A stretch of 64,000 nt of DNA from Phocaeicola oris (lineage in GTDB: Bacteria; Bacteroidota; Bacteroidia; Bacteroidales; Bacteroidaceae): positions 1-64,000 of the forward strand of contig NZ_JAJLQX010000011.1 of the NCBI RefSeq assembly GCF_021295095.1, given 5' to 3'. Positions 46,755 through 56,027 of this stretch are shown piece by piece. A program made the position numbers and the translations under genes. The notes beneath the pieces were generated by a model that searched no databases, had not been told where the DNA came from, and saw only the letters and a program-made list of their open reading frames with translations. Within the stretch, counting starts at the first letter, position 1. Each line of letters begins with the position of its first letter.

Positions 46755-47795
46755 ATGAAATCATTAAAAGAACTCACCCGACAGAATATCTTGGCATTGG
46801 AACCTTATTCTTCGGCACGGAATGAATATAGCGGGCATGTGGCTCATGTATTTCTTGACGCTAATGAAAATCCATATAATCATCCGTTTAATCGTTATCC
46901 TGATCCACTTCAGTTGGAGTTGAAGAAAGAAATTGCGCGTATAAAGAAGGTTTCTGAGGAACAGATTTTCTTAGGGAATGGAAGTGATGAGGCTATAGAT
47001 TTACCTTATCGATGTTTTTGCCGCCCGGGGATAGATAATGTGGTTGCTATTGAACCTACTTATGGTATGTATAAGGTTTGTGCTGATATTAATGACATAG
47101 CGTATCGCCCTGTTTTACTGGATGAACAGTTTCAACTTTCTGCCGGCAAAATATTGGCAGCTGTGGACGAAAACACGAAACTGATATGGATATGTAGTCC
47201 CAATAATCCTACCGGTAACAATATGAATCGAGAGGAGGTGATAAATATTCTCCAACAATTTAATGGATTGGTGATAGTGGACGAAGCTTATTCCGATTTT
47301 TCTGATTGTAAGCCTTTCAGGGAGGAACTGAACCAATTCCCTAATTTAATTGTTCTTAATACATTCAGTAAAGCGTGGGGATGTGCGGCTATCCGCTTGG
47401 GGATGGCATTTGCTCAAAAAGATATTATCGATATATTTAATAAGGTGAAGTATCCATATAATGTTAATGCACTTACGCAGCAGGAAGCATTAAAGGCTAT
47501 TCAACGTAATGGTATGGTTGATCAGTGGATTAGAACGCTGGTCGAGGAACGAGGGCGAATGATGGGTGAGTTTGCTAAATTATCCTGTTGCGCCAAGGTT
47601 TATCCGACGGATGCTAATTTCTTTCTCACCAAAGTGACGGATGCGGTTGCTATCTATCGTTATTTGGTGGAGAAAGGTATTATTGTCCGTAATAGAACTA
47701 AAGTAACGCTTTGTAAGGATTGCCTTCGAGTAACAATTGGTGATCGTTCGGAGAACGATGAATTGTTGGAAGCATTGAAACATTATAATTCGTGA
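46755..47795 (+). CDS. hisC: Histidinol-phosphate aminotransferase
   Basis: 346 residues. PLP-dependent transamination of imidazole acetol phosphate with glutamate. [41 protein letters not shown] and the PLP lysine in [15 protein letters not shown] are visible. It begins 1 nt after the hisD stop. Confidence 0.97.
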   Translation: MKSLKELTRQNILALEPYSSARNEYSGHVAHVFLDANENPYNHPFNRYPDPLQLELKKEIARIKKVSEEQIFLGNGSDEAIDLPYRCFCRPGIDNVVAIEPTYGMYKVCADINDIAYRPVLLDEQFQLSAGKILAAVDENTKLIWICSPNNPTGNNMNREEVINILQQFNGLVIVDEAYSDFSDCKPFREELNQFPNLIVLNTFSKAWGCAAIRLGMAFAQKDIIDIFNKVKYPYNVNALTQQEALKAIQRNGMVDQWIRTLVEERGRMMGEFAKLSCCAKVYPTDANFFLTKVTDAVAIYRYLVEKGIIVRNRTKVTLCKDCLRVTIGDRSENDELLEALKHYNS

Positions 47796-47966
47796 TAACA
47801 TGATGTGAATTCGATGAATTTCTATCATGTGATCCGTGTGTCATTACAATATTAAAAACTTGATATGACTCATCTGCCATAAAGATAATTTCTGTAATTT
47901 TGTCTTCAATGCAAATCATCAAGTTTATAGATACATATATTTCTTTGAACTCACGTTAAATAAGGT
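47796..47966 (+). promoter_or_regulatory. 171-nt hisC-hisB spacer with a possible internal promoter
   Basis: Unusually long for this otherwise tight operon. It contains TAATTTTG at 47895-47902, an exact -7 match, 64 nt before the hisB ATG. There is no clear terminator and no convincing reading frame. Confidence 0.35.
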
Positions 47967-49082
47967 ATGAAAAAGAAAGTGTTATTTGTGGATAGAGACG
48001 GAACTTTGATTTTGGAACCTTCAGACGAGCAAGTTGATTCATTCGACAAGCTGGTATTCTATCCAAAGATGTTTCGTAATATGAATTTTATTTCTACGAA
48101 ATTAGACTATGAATTGGTTATGGTAACTAATCAGGATGGTTTAGGGACACCCTCTTTCCCAGAAGAACAGTTTCAACCCATACATCATTTGATAATGAGA
48201 ACTTTGGAAGGAGAGGGCATTCATTTTGATGATGTTTTAATTGATCGGAGTTTCCCTCAGGATAATTTGCCGACTCGTAAGCCGGGAACAGGCATGATGG
48301 GCAAATATTTGAATGGAGATTACGATATAGAAAACAGTTTTGTCATAGGCGACAGGTCAACAGATGTTGAGTTAGCGAAAAATTTAGGCTGTAAAGCCAT
48401 TCTATTGCAGGATTCAAAGGATCAATTGGATAAAGATTTGAGAGACATTTGTAAATTGGCTTCATCGGATTGGGATAAAGTTGCCGAATTTTTATTTGCA
48501 GGAGAGCGTATTGCTGAAGTCCATAGAGTGACTAAGGAGACTGATGTCTATGTTAAAATGAATCTTGATGGTAATGGAGCTTGTGATATTGCGACAGGAT
48601 TGGGATTTTTTAATCACATGCTCGAGCAGATAGGAAAGCATGGTAGCATAGATTTATGCGTGAAAGTAAAAGGTGATTTGAATGTAGATGAACATCACAC
48701 TATTGAAGATACAGGAATAGCTTTAGGCGAATGTATTTATCAGGCATTAGGAAGTAAACGAGGTATGGAGCGATATGGTTTTTGTCTTCCCATGGATGAT
48801 TGTCTTTCTCAAGTCGCGCTTGATTTCGGTGGACGCAGTTGGTTGGTATGGAATGCAGAATTTCACCGCGAGAAAATAGGAGATGTTCCAACAGAAATGT
48901 TTCTTCATTTCTTTAAGTCTTTAAGCGATGCTGCAAGAATGAACTTGAATATTAAGGCAGAAGGGCAGAATGAGCATCATAAAATAGAGGGTATATTTAA
49001 AGCTTTCGCACGATCCATAAAAATGGCCGTGCGAAGAGACATTAATCATTTTGAAGTACCTTCAAGCAAAGGAACATTATAA
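47967..49082 (+). CDS. hisB: Bifunctional histidinol-phosphatase / imidazoleglycerol-phosphate dehydratase
   Basis: 371 residues. The N-terminal HAD phosphatase (about 1-165, nucleophile Asp9 in FVDRDGTL, then [13 protein letters not shown] and [13 protein letters not shown]) removes phosphate from histidinol phosphate. The C-terminal IGPD domain (about 180-371, [48 protein letters not shown]) dehydrates imidazoleglycerol phosphate with Mn. This is the fusion also known from Enterobacteria. hisH, hisA, hisF and hisI are not in the window. Its last 6 bp overlap the convergent nadE. Confidence 0.97.
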   Translation: MKKKVLFVDRDGTLILEPSDEQVDSFDKLVFYPKMFRNMNFISTKLDYELVMVTNQDGLGTPSFPEEQFQPIHHLIMRTLEGEGIHFDDVLIDRSFPQDNLPTRKPGTGMMGKYLNGDYDIENSFVIGDRSTDVELAKNLGCKAILLQDSKDQLDKDLRDICKLASSDWDKVAEFLFAGERIAEVHRVTKETDVYVKMNLDGNGACDIATGLGFFNHMLEQIGKHGSIDLCVKVKGDLNVDEHHTIEDTGIALGECIYQALGSKRGMERYGFCLPMDDCLSQVALDFGGRSWLVWNAEFHREKIGDVPTEMFLHFFKSLSDAARMNLNIKAEGQNEHHKIEGIFKAFARSIKMAVRRDINHFEVPSSKGTL

Positions 49083-51005
49083 TTCTTGACATTCCTTTAG
49101 CCATAAGCCGGCATTGGCATCACTTGGCATTCGCCAGTCACCACGAGGACTAAGGGTTACAGACCCGACTTTTGGACCGTCCGGCAGGCAAGACCGTTTG
49201 AATTGTTGTTGGAAGAAACGACGAAAGAAGGTGTATAGCCATTTTTTTATGACCTCGTCTGTGTATTGATTCTTAAAGGCATTTTTAGCCAGAAGGAAGA
49301 TCTTGTTCGGGCGATATCCGAATCGGAAGAAATAGTAAAGGAAAAAGTCATGTAATTCGTATGGGCCGACCAAATCTTCCGTTTTTTGCTTAATGTTTCC
49401 ATTCTCATCAGCTGGGATAAGTTCCGGACTGATTGGAGTATCTACAATATCGAGTAACGTGTTTTTTGTTTCTTCATCAACTTCATTATTTGCAATCCAT
49501 TTAACCAAATATTGTACTAATGTCTTTGGGATACTGGCATTGACGCCATACATTGACATGTGATCACCATTGTAAGTTGCCCAACCTAATGCTAATTCTG
49601 AAAGGTCACCGGTTCCAATAACTAAGGCACCCATTTGATTGGCGATATCCATCAATATTTGGGTCCGTTCACGAGCTTGACTGTTTTCATATGTTATATC
49701 ATGAATATTTATATCGTGTCCTATATCATTAAAATGTTGAATTACAGCATTCTTAATACTAATTTCACGTATAGTTACTCCCAGAGATTTCATCAGCTTC
49801 ATAGCATTATAATAGGTACGGTCGGTAGTTCCAAACCCAGGCATTGTGACAGCAATGATACCTTCGTGTCCCATCTTAAGTTGATCGAAAGCTCGAATAC
49901 AAACTAATAGGGCTAAAGTAGAATCCAATCCACCGGAAATACCTAATACCAATTTTTCCGCTCTGATATGATCCATTCGCTTTATTAGTCCTGCCACTTG
50001 AATAGCAAAAATCTCTTCACACCGTTCATCCAATCTGTCTTGATCTTCAGGAACGAATGGGTGTGGCTTATATGTTCGGGTTAAGATCAAGTCAGGTCGA
50101 CTCAAGAATTCTGTATTGACATGAAGCATGTCTGTATTCTGATATGCTCCAATGCTCTTTGTGAAAGACGTATTAGCACGACGTTCGTTTCGAATGCGCT
50201 CAACATCTATTTCACTGATAATCAGTTGCTCTTTATATTGAAATCGTTTGGCTGTAGCAATCTCATTGCCACATTCATAGATGAGTCCGTTGCCGGCAAA
50301 AACCATATCGGTGGTTGATTCACCGTATCCACACGAACAGTAAACATAACCTGACAAACATCGAGCTGACTGCTGGGCAAGCAATGAGGACAAATATTCA
50401 TGCTTGCCAATGCATTCATTGCTGGCTGATAAGTTGAATATAATTTCTGCCCCTTTCAATGTTAATACAGAACTTGGAGGAATTGGAGCCCATAAATCTT
50501 CGCATATTTCGATTCCAAATGTTGTTTCAGGAGAGTCAAATAGCAGGTGTGAGCCTATAGGAACTATTTGTCCGCAGAGACGCGTCTCTCCTTTAGGAAC
50601 GCTGTCGGCCGATGCGAACCAGCGTTGTTCATAGAATTCCTTATAGTTTGGAAGATATGTTTTTGGAATAATGCCTAATACCTTACCTTTTTGAATGACT
50701 ACTGCACAATTAAGCAGTACCCCTGCATAAGATAAAGGCATTCCTATAATAGAAATGATGTTCAATTGACGTGTATCATTCAGTATTTTCATGAGTGCAA
50801 TTTCTGCTTCTTCCAGCAAAAGAGTTTGTTGGAATAAATCTGCACACGTATAGCTGGTGATGCACAACTCAGGGAATACTGTTATTTCTACACCTTTACC
50901 GTCAGCAATAGCAATCAGATTTTCTATTTGATGAGCATTGTACTTACAATCGGCTACCTTAACCATAGGTATAGCAGCAGCTACTCTAACAAAACCGTAT
51001 TTCAT
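49077..51005 (-). CDS. nadE: Glutamine-dependent NAD+ synthase
   Basis: 642 residues. The N-terminal nitrilase-type amidase frees ammonia from glutamine (Glu46, Lys115, Cys168). The C-terminal synthetase domain has the PP-loop [14 protein letters not shown] and amidates NaAD to NAD+. The length is typical of the two-domain form, so no outside ammonia supply is needed. A -7 element TAAATTTG lies at 51033-51026. Confidence 0.96.
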   Translation of the reverse strand: MKYGFVRVAAAIPMVKVADCKYNAHQIENLIAIADGKGVEITVFPELCITSYTCADLFQQTLLLEEAEIALMKILNDTRQLNIISIIGMPLSYAGVLLNCAVVIQKGKVLGIIPKTYLPNYKEFYEQRWFASADSVPKGETRLCGQIVPIGSHLLFDSPETTFGIEICEDLWAPIPPSSVLTLKGAEIIFNLSASNECIGKHEYLSSLLAQQSARCLSGYVYCSCGYGESTTDMVFAGNGLIYECGNEIATAKRFQYKEQLIISEIDVERIRNERRANTSFTKSIGAYQNTDMLHVNTEFLSRPDLILTRTYKPHPFVPEDQDRLDERCEEIFAIQVAGLIKRMDHIRAEKLVLGISGGLDSTLALLVCIRAFDQLKMGHEGIIAVTMPGFGTTDRTYYNAMKLMKSLGVTIREISIKNAVIQHFNDIGHDINIHDITYENSQARERTQILMDIANQMGALVIGTGDLSELALGWATYNGDHMSMYGVNASIPKTLVQYLVKWIANNEVDEETKNTLLDIVDTPISPELIPADENGNIKQKTEDLVGPYELHDFFLYYFFRFGYRPNKIFLLAKNAFKNQYTDEVIKKWLYTFFRRFFQQQFKRSCLPDGPKVGSVTLSPRGDWRMPSDANAGLWLKECQEL

Positions 51006-51025
51006 ATTTAATTTGATTTATGTGA

Positions 51026-51033
51026 CAAATTTA
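51026..51033 (-). promoter_or_regulatory. -7 element TAAATTTG of nadE
   Basis: Exact consensus on the minus strand, 20 nt before the nadE ATG. Confidence 0.5.
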
Positions 51034-51084
51034 ACGATTAATTCTATATTTAACATATAAAAACGAAAAAAAGTTCCCAATGCA

Positions 51085-51115
51085 TTTGGTCGTCTCAAAA
51101 ATGTATGTACCTTTG
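51085..51115 (+). promoter_or_regulatory. Consensus promoter of the PerR-like regulator gene
   Basis: TTTG at 51085-51088, a 19-nt spacer and TACCTTTG at 51108-51115. It rules out the in-frame ATG at 51080 as the start. Confidence 0.8.
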
Positions 51116-51128
51116 CATCAAAATAAAA

Positions 51129-51145
51129 TTTGTAATTATTACAAA
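51129..51145. promoter_or_regulatory. PerR/Fur-type operator, 17-bp palindrome
   Basis: TTTGTAAT-T-ATTACAAA is a perfect 8-1-8 palindrome that contains the 7-1-7 spacing of Fur-family boxes and is close to the PerR type. It lies in the 5' leader, between the -7 element and the regulator ATG at 51158, so it fits autoregulation. Binding itself is inferred. Confidence 0.7.
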
Positions 51146-51157
51146 GTTGAAATTAGT

Positions 51158-51583
51158 ATGAATACGGTAGAGTACTTATTAAGTTTTAATATAAAGCCAT
51201 CAGTACAAAGGATCGCAGTTATGGATTATTTGTTAACCCATAAAACACATCCTAATATTGATGAGATATATTCGGCTTTAAATAAGACAATGCCTACTTT
51301 ATCGAAGACAACTATTTATAATACATTACGTCTCTTTGTTGAACATGGCGCGGCTTTAATGCTGACAATAGATGATAAGTATGCTTGTTTTGATGGTGAC
51401 ATTCATCCGCATGCGCATTTTCTTTGTTCAAAGTGCAATAAAATTTATGATTTGCCATTAAGTGAAGACTTTTTGGAGAGATCAATGCAAGGGGTTGATG
51501 AATATAAGGTTGATGAGGTTGCGTTATATTATAGAGGAACTTGCCCTAATTGTTTAAAGAAAGAGAAATTAAATAAGAATTAA
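51158..51583 (+). CDS. Fur family regulator, PerR-like
   Basis: 141 residues. Winged-helix DNA-binding domain (about 10-80, QRIAVMDYLLTHKTHPNIDEIYSAL and LSKTTIYNTLRLFVEHG) and dimerisation domain. Structural zinc cysteines form two pairs (Cys90/Cys93 and Cys129/Cys132). His31, His83, His85, His87 and Asp98 occupy regulatory-metal positions. Asp98, where Fur has Glu, favours a peroxide sensor of the PerR type. A palindromic operator is in its own leader and a peroxide-reducing rubrerythrin follows 33 nt downstream, which supports that role. Confidence 0.88.
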   Translation: MNTVEYLLSFNIKPSVQRIAVMDYLLTHKTHPNIDEIYSALNKTMPTLSKTTIYNTLRLFVEHGAALMLTIDDKYACFDGDIHPHAHFLCSKCNKIYDLPLSEDFLERSMQGVDEYKVDEVALYYRGTCPNCLKKEKLNKN

Positions 51584-51616
51584 TAATTTGTGGTTTTTTG
51601 ACTAATTTATAAAGAT

Positions 51617-52168
51617 ATGAAGAAATTTATTTGTACAGTTTGTGGTTACGTTCATGAAGGAGAGACAGCTCCTGAGCAGTGTCCTATTTGTAAAGCTCCG
51701 GCTTCAAAGTTTAAGGAAGTAGACGAGAACTCTGATCATTTACAGTTTGCTGATGAGCACGTTCTTGGTGTAGCTAAAGGTTGTGACGATGAAATGATTA
51801 AGGACTTGAATTCACATTTCCATGGTGAATGTGGTGAGGTTGGCATGTATATGGCAATGAGTCGTCAGGCTGATCGCGAAGGCTATCCTGAGATTGCAGA
51901 AGCTTTTAAACGTTATGCTCTTGAAGAGGCTGAGCATGCAGCTAAGTTTGCTGAATTATTAGGCGATGTAGTTTGGGATACTAAAACTAATCTTGAGAAA
52001 CGTATGTTGGCTGAGCAGGGTGCTTGCGCAGATAAGAAGCGTATAGCTGTTCGTGCTAAACAGTTGAATCTGGATGCTATTCATGACACTGTCCATGAGA
52101 TGGCCAGAGATGAAGCCCGTCATGGCAAGGGCTTTGAAGGTTTATATAACCGTTACTTTAAGAAGTAA
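51617..52168 (+). CDS. Reverse rubrerythrin (NADH peroxidase type)
   Basis: 183 residues. The rubredoxin domain is N-terminal (CTVCG with Cys6/Cys9, CPICK with Cys22/Cys25) and the diiron four-helix domain follows ([32 protein letters not shown]). This is the reverse order to classical rubrerythrin. It reduces hydrogen peroxide and protects anaerobes from oxygen. It lies downstream of the PerR-like gene and is probably under its control. Confidence 0.93.
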   Translation: MKKFICTVCGYVHEGETAPEQCPICKAPASKFKEVDENSDHLQFADEHVLGVAKGCDDEMIKDLNSHFHGECGEVGMYMAMSRQADREGYPEIAEAFKRYALEEAEHAAKFAELLGDVVWDTKTNLEKRMLAEQGACADKKRIAVRAKQLNLDAIHDTVHEMARDEARHGKGFEGLYNRYFKK

Positions 52169-52183
52169 AAAGATTGATTCATT

Positions 52184-52228
52184 GGGTATGAAAGCCGTGC
52201 TGATTGATTCAGCGCGGCTTTCATACCC
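52184..52228 (+). terminator. Long hairpin after rubrerythrin
   Basis: GGGTATGAAAGCCG (52184-52197) pairs perfectly with CGGCTTTCATACCC (52215-52228). After one mismatch four more pairs close a 7-nt loop. There is no T run directly after, so a second hairpin downstream may be the real terminator. Confidence 0.7.
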
Positions 52229-52250
52229 AATGCCGAGGCTTTATTAAGAG

Positions 52251-52304
52251 AAAGTATATATAAAAAAGGCTGCTAATTAAAACAGCCTTTTTTATATATA
52301 CTTT
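52251..52304. terminator. Bidirectional terminator with a perfect 22-bp stem
   Basis: 52251-52272 pairs without mismatch with 52283-52304 around a 10-nt loop. The stem contains A6/T6 blocks next to GGCTG/CAGCC, so it works in both directions for the rubrerythrin operon and the convergent OmpH-like gene. Confidence 0.9.
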
Positions 52305-52310
52305 CGGAAA

Positions 52311-52916
52311 TTATTTCTTCTTGGGAGTATAACGGGCATTCAAACCATTAACCACCTCATCCGTAATATCGAATGCTTTTTTTGCATAAAGCAAATTATC
52401 TAAACCGGAATTACTAAGAATTAAATCGTAATTCTGAGTCTTGTTGTATTCTTTTAAGAACGAAGAGATAGAATCACGCAATTCTAAATTATTCTTCTGC
52501 TGCATAGACGCAAATTCATCACTTAGATTTTGTTGTTGTTGTTGTAAATCTTGCTGTTGTTTTAAGATTCGCTGCTGTTCTTGTTGAGCACGTTCCTGAG
52601 AAGTGAATCCGTTATTCTGAACTTTACGCTCCCATTCACGGGCATCAGCATCAAGTTTTTTAGCTTTCTCATTTAGTGTAGTACGGATATTCTCTTCTTT
52701 CTGAAGCATCATCTCATTCAAATCCTTGCAGAAATTATATTTACTGAGTAAAGAATCAATTTCAACATAAGCGATTTTCAAATTTCCATTTGGAGCTGCC
52801 TCTTTTGTTGTTGAAGGTGCAGCAGATGTACTTGTTCCTTGATTTTGGCATGCAGAGAATGATAACGCGACAGCCAACATCAGAAGACCTTTAAAAAGGA
52901 AGTTTTTCATTTTCAT
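52311..52916 (-). CDS. OmpH/Skp-like periplasmic chaperone lipoprotein
   Basis: 201 residues from ATG 52916 (52910 is the next in-frame Met). Lipoprotein signal peptide with lipobox FSAC, a Ser/Thr-rich linker, then the OmpH fold: IAYVEIDSLLSKYNF, a long coiled coil (about 85-160, very Gln-rich) and YDLILSNSGLDNLLYAKKAFDITDEVVNGLNARY. Skp-type proteins hold unfolded outer membrane proteins. Lipid anchoring is common in Bacteroidetes. The upstream small membrane protein gene is 31 nt away. Confidence 0.9.
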   Translation of the reverse strand: MKMKNFLFKGLLMLAVALSFSACQNQGTSTSAAPSTTKEAAPNGNLKIAYVEIDSLLSKYNFCKDLNEMMLQKEENIRTTLNEKAKKLDADAREWERKVQNNGFTSQERAQQEQQRILKQQQDLQQQQQNLSDEFASMQQKNNLELRDSISSFLKEYNKTQNYDLILSNSGLDNLLYAKKAFDITDEVVNGLNARYTPKKK

Positions 52917-52947
52917 AACTATTTTGTTTTTATTTATTTCTATTCTA

Positions 52948-53154
52948 TTAACACTCACGTTCTGCTATAGCGTGCTGATTTTCTGCTCGTGCTTCTTGAT
53001 CTTGAGCTTCTACACAACGAATGCCCTGATCATTTAGAGCTTTGTTCCCATCGACATGGAAATTGGGGAATTTTCCTTTTATCCATACTCCAATACCTAA
53101 TAATCCGAAACAGATTGCAACTATTAACAAAGTTATAAGCAGAGTTTCAATCAT
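52948..53154 (-). CDS. Small membrane protein, conserved Bacteroidetes type
   Basis: 68 residues. One N-terminal membrane span (LLITLLIVAICFGLLGIGVWI), then GKFPNFHVDGNKALNDQGIRCVEAQDQEAR, a pattern I associate with small uncharacterised membrane proteins of Bacteroidetes. Two Cys lie after the span. It is just upstream of the OmpH-like gene and likely in the same operon. A -7 element TATATTTG lies at 53223-53216. Function unknown. Confidence 0.75.
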   Translation of the reverse strand: MIETLLITLLIVAICFGLLGIGVWIKGKFPNFHVDGNKALNDQGIRCVEAQDQEARAENQHAIAEREC

Positions 53155-53215
53155 TATATTTAAATTTGTAGTACAAAAAAATACAAAGATTATTTCTTGT
53201 ACTGTATTTATGGTG

Positions 53216-53223
53216 CAAATATA
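53216..53223 (-). promoter_or_regulatory. -7 element TATATTTG upstream of the small membrane protein gene
   Basis: Exact consensus on the minus strand, 61 nt before the ATG at 53154. Confidence 0.45.
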
Positions 53224-53345
53224 AACTTTTACACGAACTTAACTTTGTCTTTTCAGTAAAAATAATTTTGAAAATCAAAGAAAAGAGCGAATTTAACTAA
53301 TTTTTGCAGTGAAAGTAATTAACAACATCTAAATCATATAGGAAT

Positions 53346-54803
53346 ATGGAAATAAAAGAATTGAAGCCTATAGAGGTTTTTCACTATTTCAGTGAGATTT
53401 GTAAGGTGCCTCGTCCTTCTAAAAAGGAAGAAAAGATGATTGCTTTTTTAAAAGCATTTGGTAAAGAGCATGGTTTGGCAACTACTGTGGATGAAGTCGG
53501 AAATGTGAAGATAGATGCTCCTGCTACAAAGGGTATGGAAAATCGTAAAAAGATAATCTTGCAATGCCATGAGGATATGGTGTGCGAGAAGAATGCGGAT
53601 GTAAAACATGATTTTTCTAAGGACCCTATTGAACCGTATGTCGATGGAGAATGGCTTCGTGCTAAAGGAACTACGCTGGGTGCCGATGATGGTATTGGCA
53701 TTGCTACTTGTTTGGCTATCTTAGCATCGAAAGATGTTGAACACGGACCTATAGAATGCGTATTTACTCGGGATGAAGAGACCGGAATGACTGGTGCTTT
53801 TGGTATGAAAGCCGACTTTATGGATGGGGATATTCTTATTAATCTGGATTCTGAGGATGAAGGTGAGATGTTCATTGGTTGTGCGGGTGGAGCCAGCACT
53901 GAAGCAGATTTTAAATATAAAGTGGTTCCTGTTCCTGAAGATTTCTATAGTTTTAAGGTAGAGGTTAAAGGTTTGAACGGTGGTCATTCGGGTGATGATA
54001 TTAATAAAGGCAGAGCGAATGCTAACAAATTGTTGGTTCGTTTCTTGCTGAAGTTGGCTGATAAGTATCCGTTCTATTTGTGCAGCATTGATGGAGGTGG
54101 TTTGCATAATGCTATTCCTCGTGAGGCTCATGCTGTTTGTGCTGTTCCTACAGCTGTTAAGGAGCATGTCCGTGCCGATTTGAATATTTATATCGCAGAA
54201 GTTGAAAGAGAATTTGCCGTTACCGAAAAGGGATTGGCTATGGATTTGAATACTGTCCGTCGTCCGAAAGAAGCAATTGATCCGCGAGCAGGTAAGAAGA
54301 TACTTCGTTCGCTGTATGCTGTGTTCAATGGAGTTTATGCCATGAGTCAGAGTATTCCAGGATTTGTTGAAACATCTACCAATTTGGCATCTATAAAAAT
54401 GATAGATGGGAAAATTCACGTAGTGACAAGTCAGCGCAGCTCTATCGAGTCACAGTGTGCGGATGTTTCCGAGACTGTCCGCTCTGCTTTCTTGTTAGGC
54501 GGGGCAAAAGTTGTTACGGGCGATGGATATCCCGGTTGGGAGCCGAATCCTAATTCTGAGATTCTGAAGATTGTTGTCGAGAGTTATAAGAATATCTTTG
54601 GTCGTGAGCCAAAAGTAAGGGCTATTCACGCAGGTCTGGAGTGCGGGCTTTTCCTGAAGAGTTATCCGAAACTTGATATGGTCTCATTCGGACCGACTAT
54701 GCGTGGCGTACATTCTCCGGATGAGCGATTGGAAATTAAAACCGTAGACATGTTTTGGAAACATCTTATTGATGTCTTGAAGAATATCCCTGTAAAAAAT
54801 TGA
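53346..54803 (+). CDS. pepD: Aminoacyl-histidine dipeptidase (peptidase D)
   Basis: 485 residues, M20 metallopeptidase that cleaves X-His dipeptides (carnosinase-like). Zinc ligands and catalytic residues are in QCHEDMV, LGADDGIGIA and TRDEETGMTGAFG. GLNGGHSGDDINKGRANA marks the lid domain and GPTMRGVHSPDERLEI the C-terminal ligand. It has no signal peptide. Its TGA overlaps the next ATG (TGATG). Confidence 0.96.
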   Translation: MEIKELKPIEVFHYFSEICKVPRPSKKEEKMIAFLKAFGKEHGLATTVDEVGNVKIDAPATKGMENRKKIILQCHEDMVCEKNADVKHDFSKDPIEPYVDGEWLRAKGTTLGADDGIGIATCLAILASKDVEHGPIECVFTRDEETGMTGAFGMKADFMDGDILINLDSEDEGEMFIGCAGGASTEADFKYKVVPVPEDFYSFKVEVKGLNGGHSGDDINKGRANANKLLVRFLLKLADKYPFYLCSIDGGGLHNAIPREAHAVCAVPTAVKEHVRADLNIYIAEVEREFAVTEKGLAMDLNTVRRPKEAIDPRAGKKILRSLYAVFNGVYAMSQSIPGFVETSTNLASIKMIDGKIHVVTSQRSSIESQCADVSETVRSAFLLGGAKVVTGDGYPGWEPNPNSEILKIVVESYKNIFGREPKVRAIHAGLECGLFLKSYPKLDMVSFGPTMRGVHSPDERLEIKTVDMFWKHLIDVLKNIPVKN

Positions 54804-55810
54804 TGAAGAAACTGGTTTTATTGATATATATGTGCTGTCTGACTGCATCTTTGCATGCCGGACAGCCTTTTCGCGTGATGTTCTATAATGTGGAGAATCT
54901 TTTTGATACGCAACATGATGAAGGGAAGAACGATTATGAATTTCTTCCTGATAAACCTAAAGCATGGACTTATGCCCGTTACCAGGACAAACTGAATAAG
55001 ATAGCAAAGGTAATTATTGCGACGAGTAAAGAGAATGTGCCCGATTTGGTAGGACTTTGTGAGGTGGAGAATGACCGTTGTCTGACAGACTTGACCGAAC
55101 ATTCGCCTTTGTGTGAAGCCGGTTATCGCTATGTGATGACTGAATCGCGTGATGAACGTGGCATTGATGTGGCTTTGCTATACCAACGTTCCACATTCAA
55201 GTTTATTGATAAAGAAATAATTCAAATTCCATTGGGAATAGTGAATCTTCCGCCTACCCGTGATATCCTTCATGTGGTTGGTCAGGTTTTATCAGGCGAT
55301 ACATTGGATGTATTTGTTTGTCACATGCCATCGAGAGCAGGAGGAGAGGAGAAAAGTAAACCCTATCGCAGACTTACTTCACAGATACTTCGCGCCAAAG
55401 CAGATTCGGTTATGAATATCCGCCATCATCCTAATGTGTTGATAATGGGAGACTTCAATGACTATCCGAAGGATGAAGCCATTTATAAAATATTAGAAGC
55501 AAAGAAACCGAAACTATTTATAAAATCGCGTAAGTTATATAATCTGATGGACAGGCGGAAAGAAGGTACTTATCGTTATCGTGGCGAATGGGGAGTGCTC
55601 GATCAATTGATTGTCTCAGGATATTTATTGACAGGGCATGCTGTTCGTACACGATATGAGAATGCTCAGATATTGCGTTATCCTTTTTTGTTGGAAGAGG
55701 ATGACCGGTATGGTGGAGAGATCCCGTCGAGAACATATTTGGGGAAGAAATACCACGGAGGGTATAGTGATCATTTGCCCGTTTGTATCGACTTTGAAAT
55801 AAATTATTAA
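54803..55810 (+). CDS. Secreted endonuclease/exonuclease/phosphatase family protein
   Basis: 335 residues. A signal peptide (VLLIYMCCLTASLHA) is followed by an EEP fold: MFYNVENLFD, VGLCEVEND (metal-binding Glu), VCHMPSRAGG, IMGDFND (Asp and Asn of the active site) and a terminal YSDHLPV (His). Bacteroidetes members are often annotated as exported nuclease or phosphatase. The substrate cannot be told. The ATG at 54803 overlaps the pepD stop by 1 nt, so the two genes are coupled. Confidence 0.9.
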   Translation: MKKLVLLIYMCCLTASLHAGQPFRVMFYNVENLFDTQHDEGKNDYEFLPDKPKAWTYARYQDKLNKIAKVIIATSKENVPDLVGLCEVENDRCLTDLTEHSPLCEAGYRYVMTESRDERGIDVALLYQRSTFKFIDKEIIQIPLGIVNLPPTRDILHVVGQVLSGDTLDVFVCHMPSRAGGEEKSKPYRRLTSQILRAKADSVMNIRHHPNVLIMGDFNDYPKDEAIYKILEAKKPKLFIKSRKLYNLMDRRKEGTYRYRGEWGVLDQLIVSGYLLTGHAVRTRYENAQILRYPFLLEEDDRYGGEIPSRTYLGKKYHGGYSDHLPVCIDFEINY

Positions 55811-55814
55811 AGTT

Positions 55815-55849
55815 AACGCTTAAGGAAATAGTCATAGTCCTTAAGCGTT
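55815..55849 (+). terminator. Intrinsic terminator of pepD-EEP
   Basis: AACGCTTAAGGA pairs perfectly over 12 bp with TCCTTAAGCGTT, followed by TTCTTTTTT. Confidence 0.92.
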
Positions 55850-55879
55850 TTCTTTTTTATGGGTATCAATGAATAATTT

Positions 55880-56011
55880 AATACGTATCACCTGCTCAAC
55901 TCATACGCATCACTTGCTCAACTCATGCGGATGAGTTGGACGATTCATACGTATAAAGCTTCACACTGATCCGTATCAAATCTAACGTTGATCCGTATCA
56001 GCTATCTATTC
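55880..56011 (+). repeat. 22-bp tandem array, mixed orientation (6 units)
   Basis: Units start at 55880, 55902, 55924, 55946, 55968 and 55990. The first part contains CAACTCATACGCATC, the exact reverse complement of the core at 17274, while the third unit reads CATGCGGATGAGTTGGACG in the forward sense. So the orientation switches while the 22-bp phase is kept. It lies between convergent genes, after the terminator at 55815. Confidence 0.9.
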
Positions 56012-56027
56012 ATAAAAAGCCTCATGA

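Noticed and set aside
53721-54419. 232-codon minus-strand frame opposite pepD
   Set aside because: It is antisense to strongly conserved PepD motifs, is Ile/Thr/Asn-rich and has no family match that I can see.
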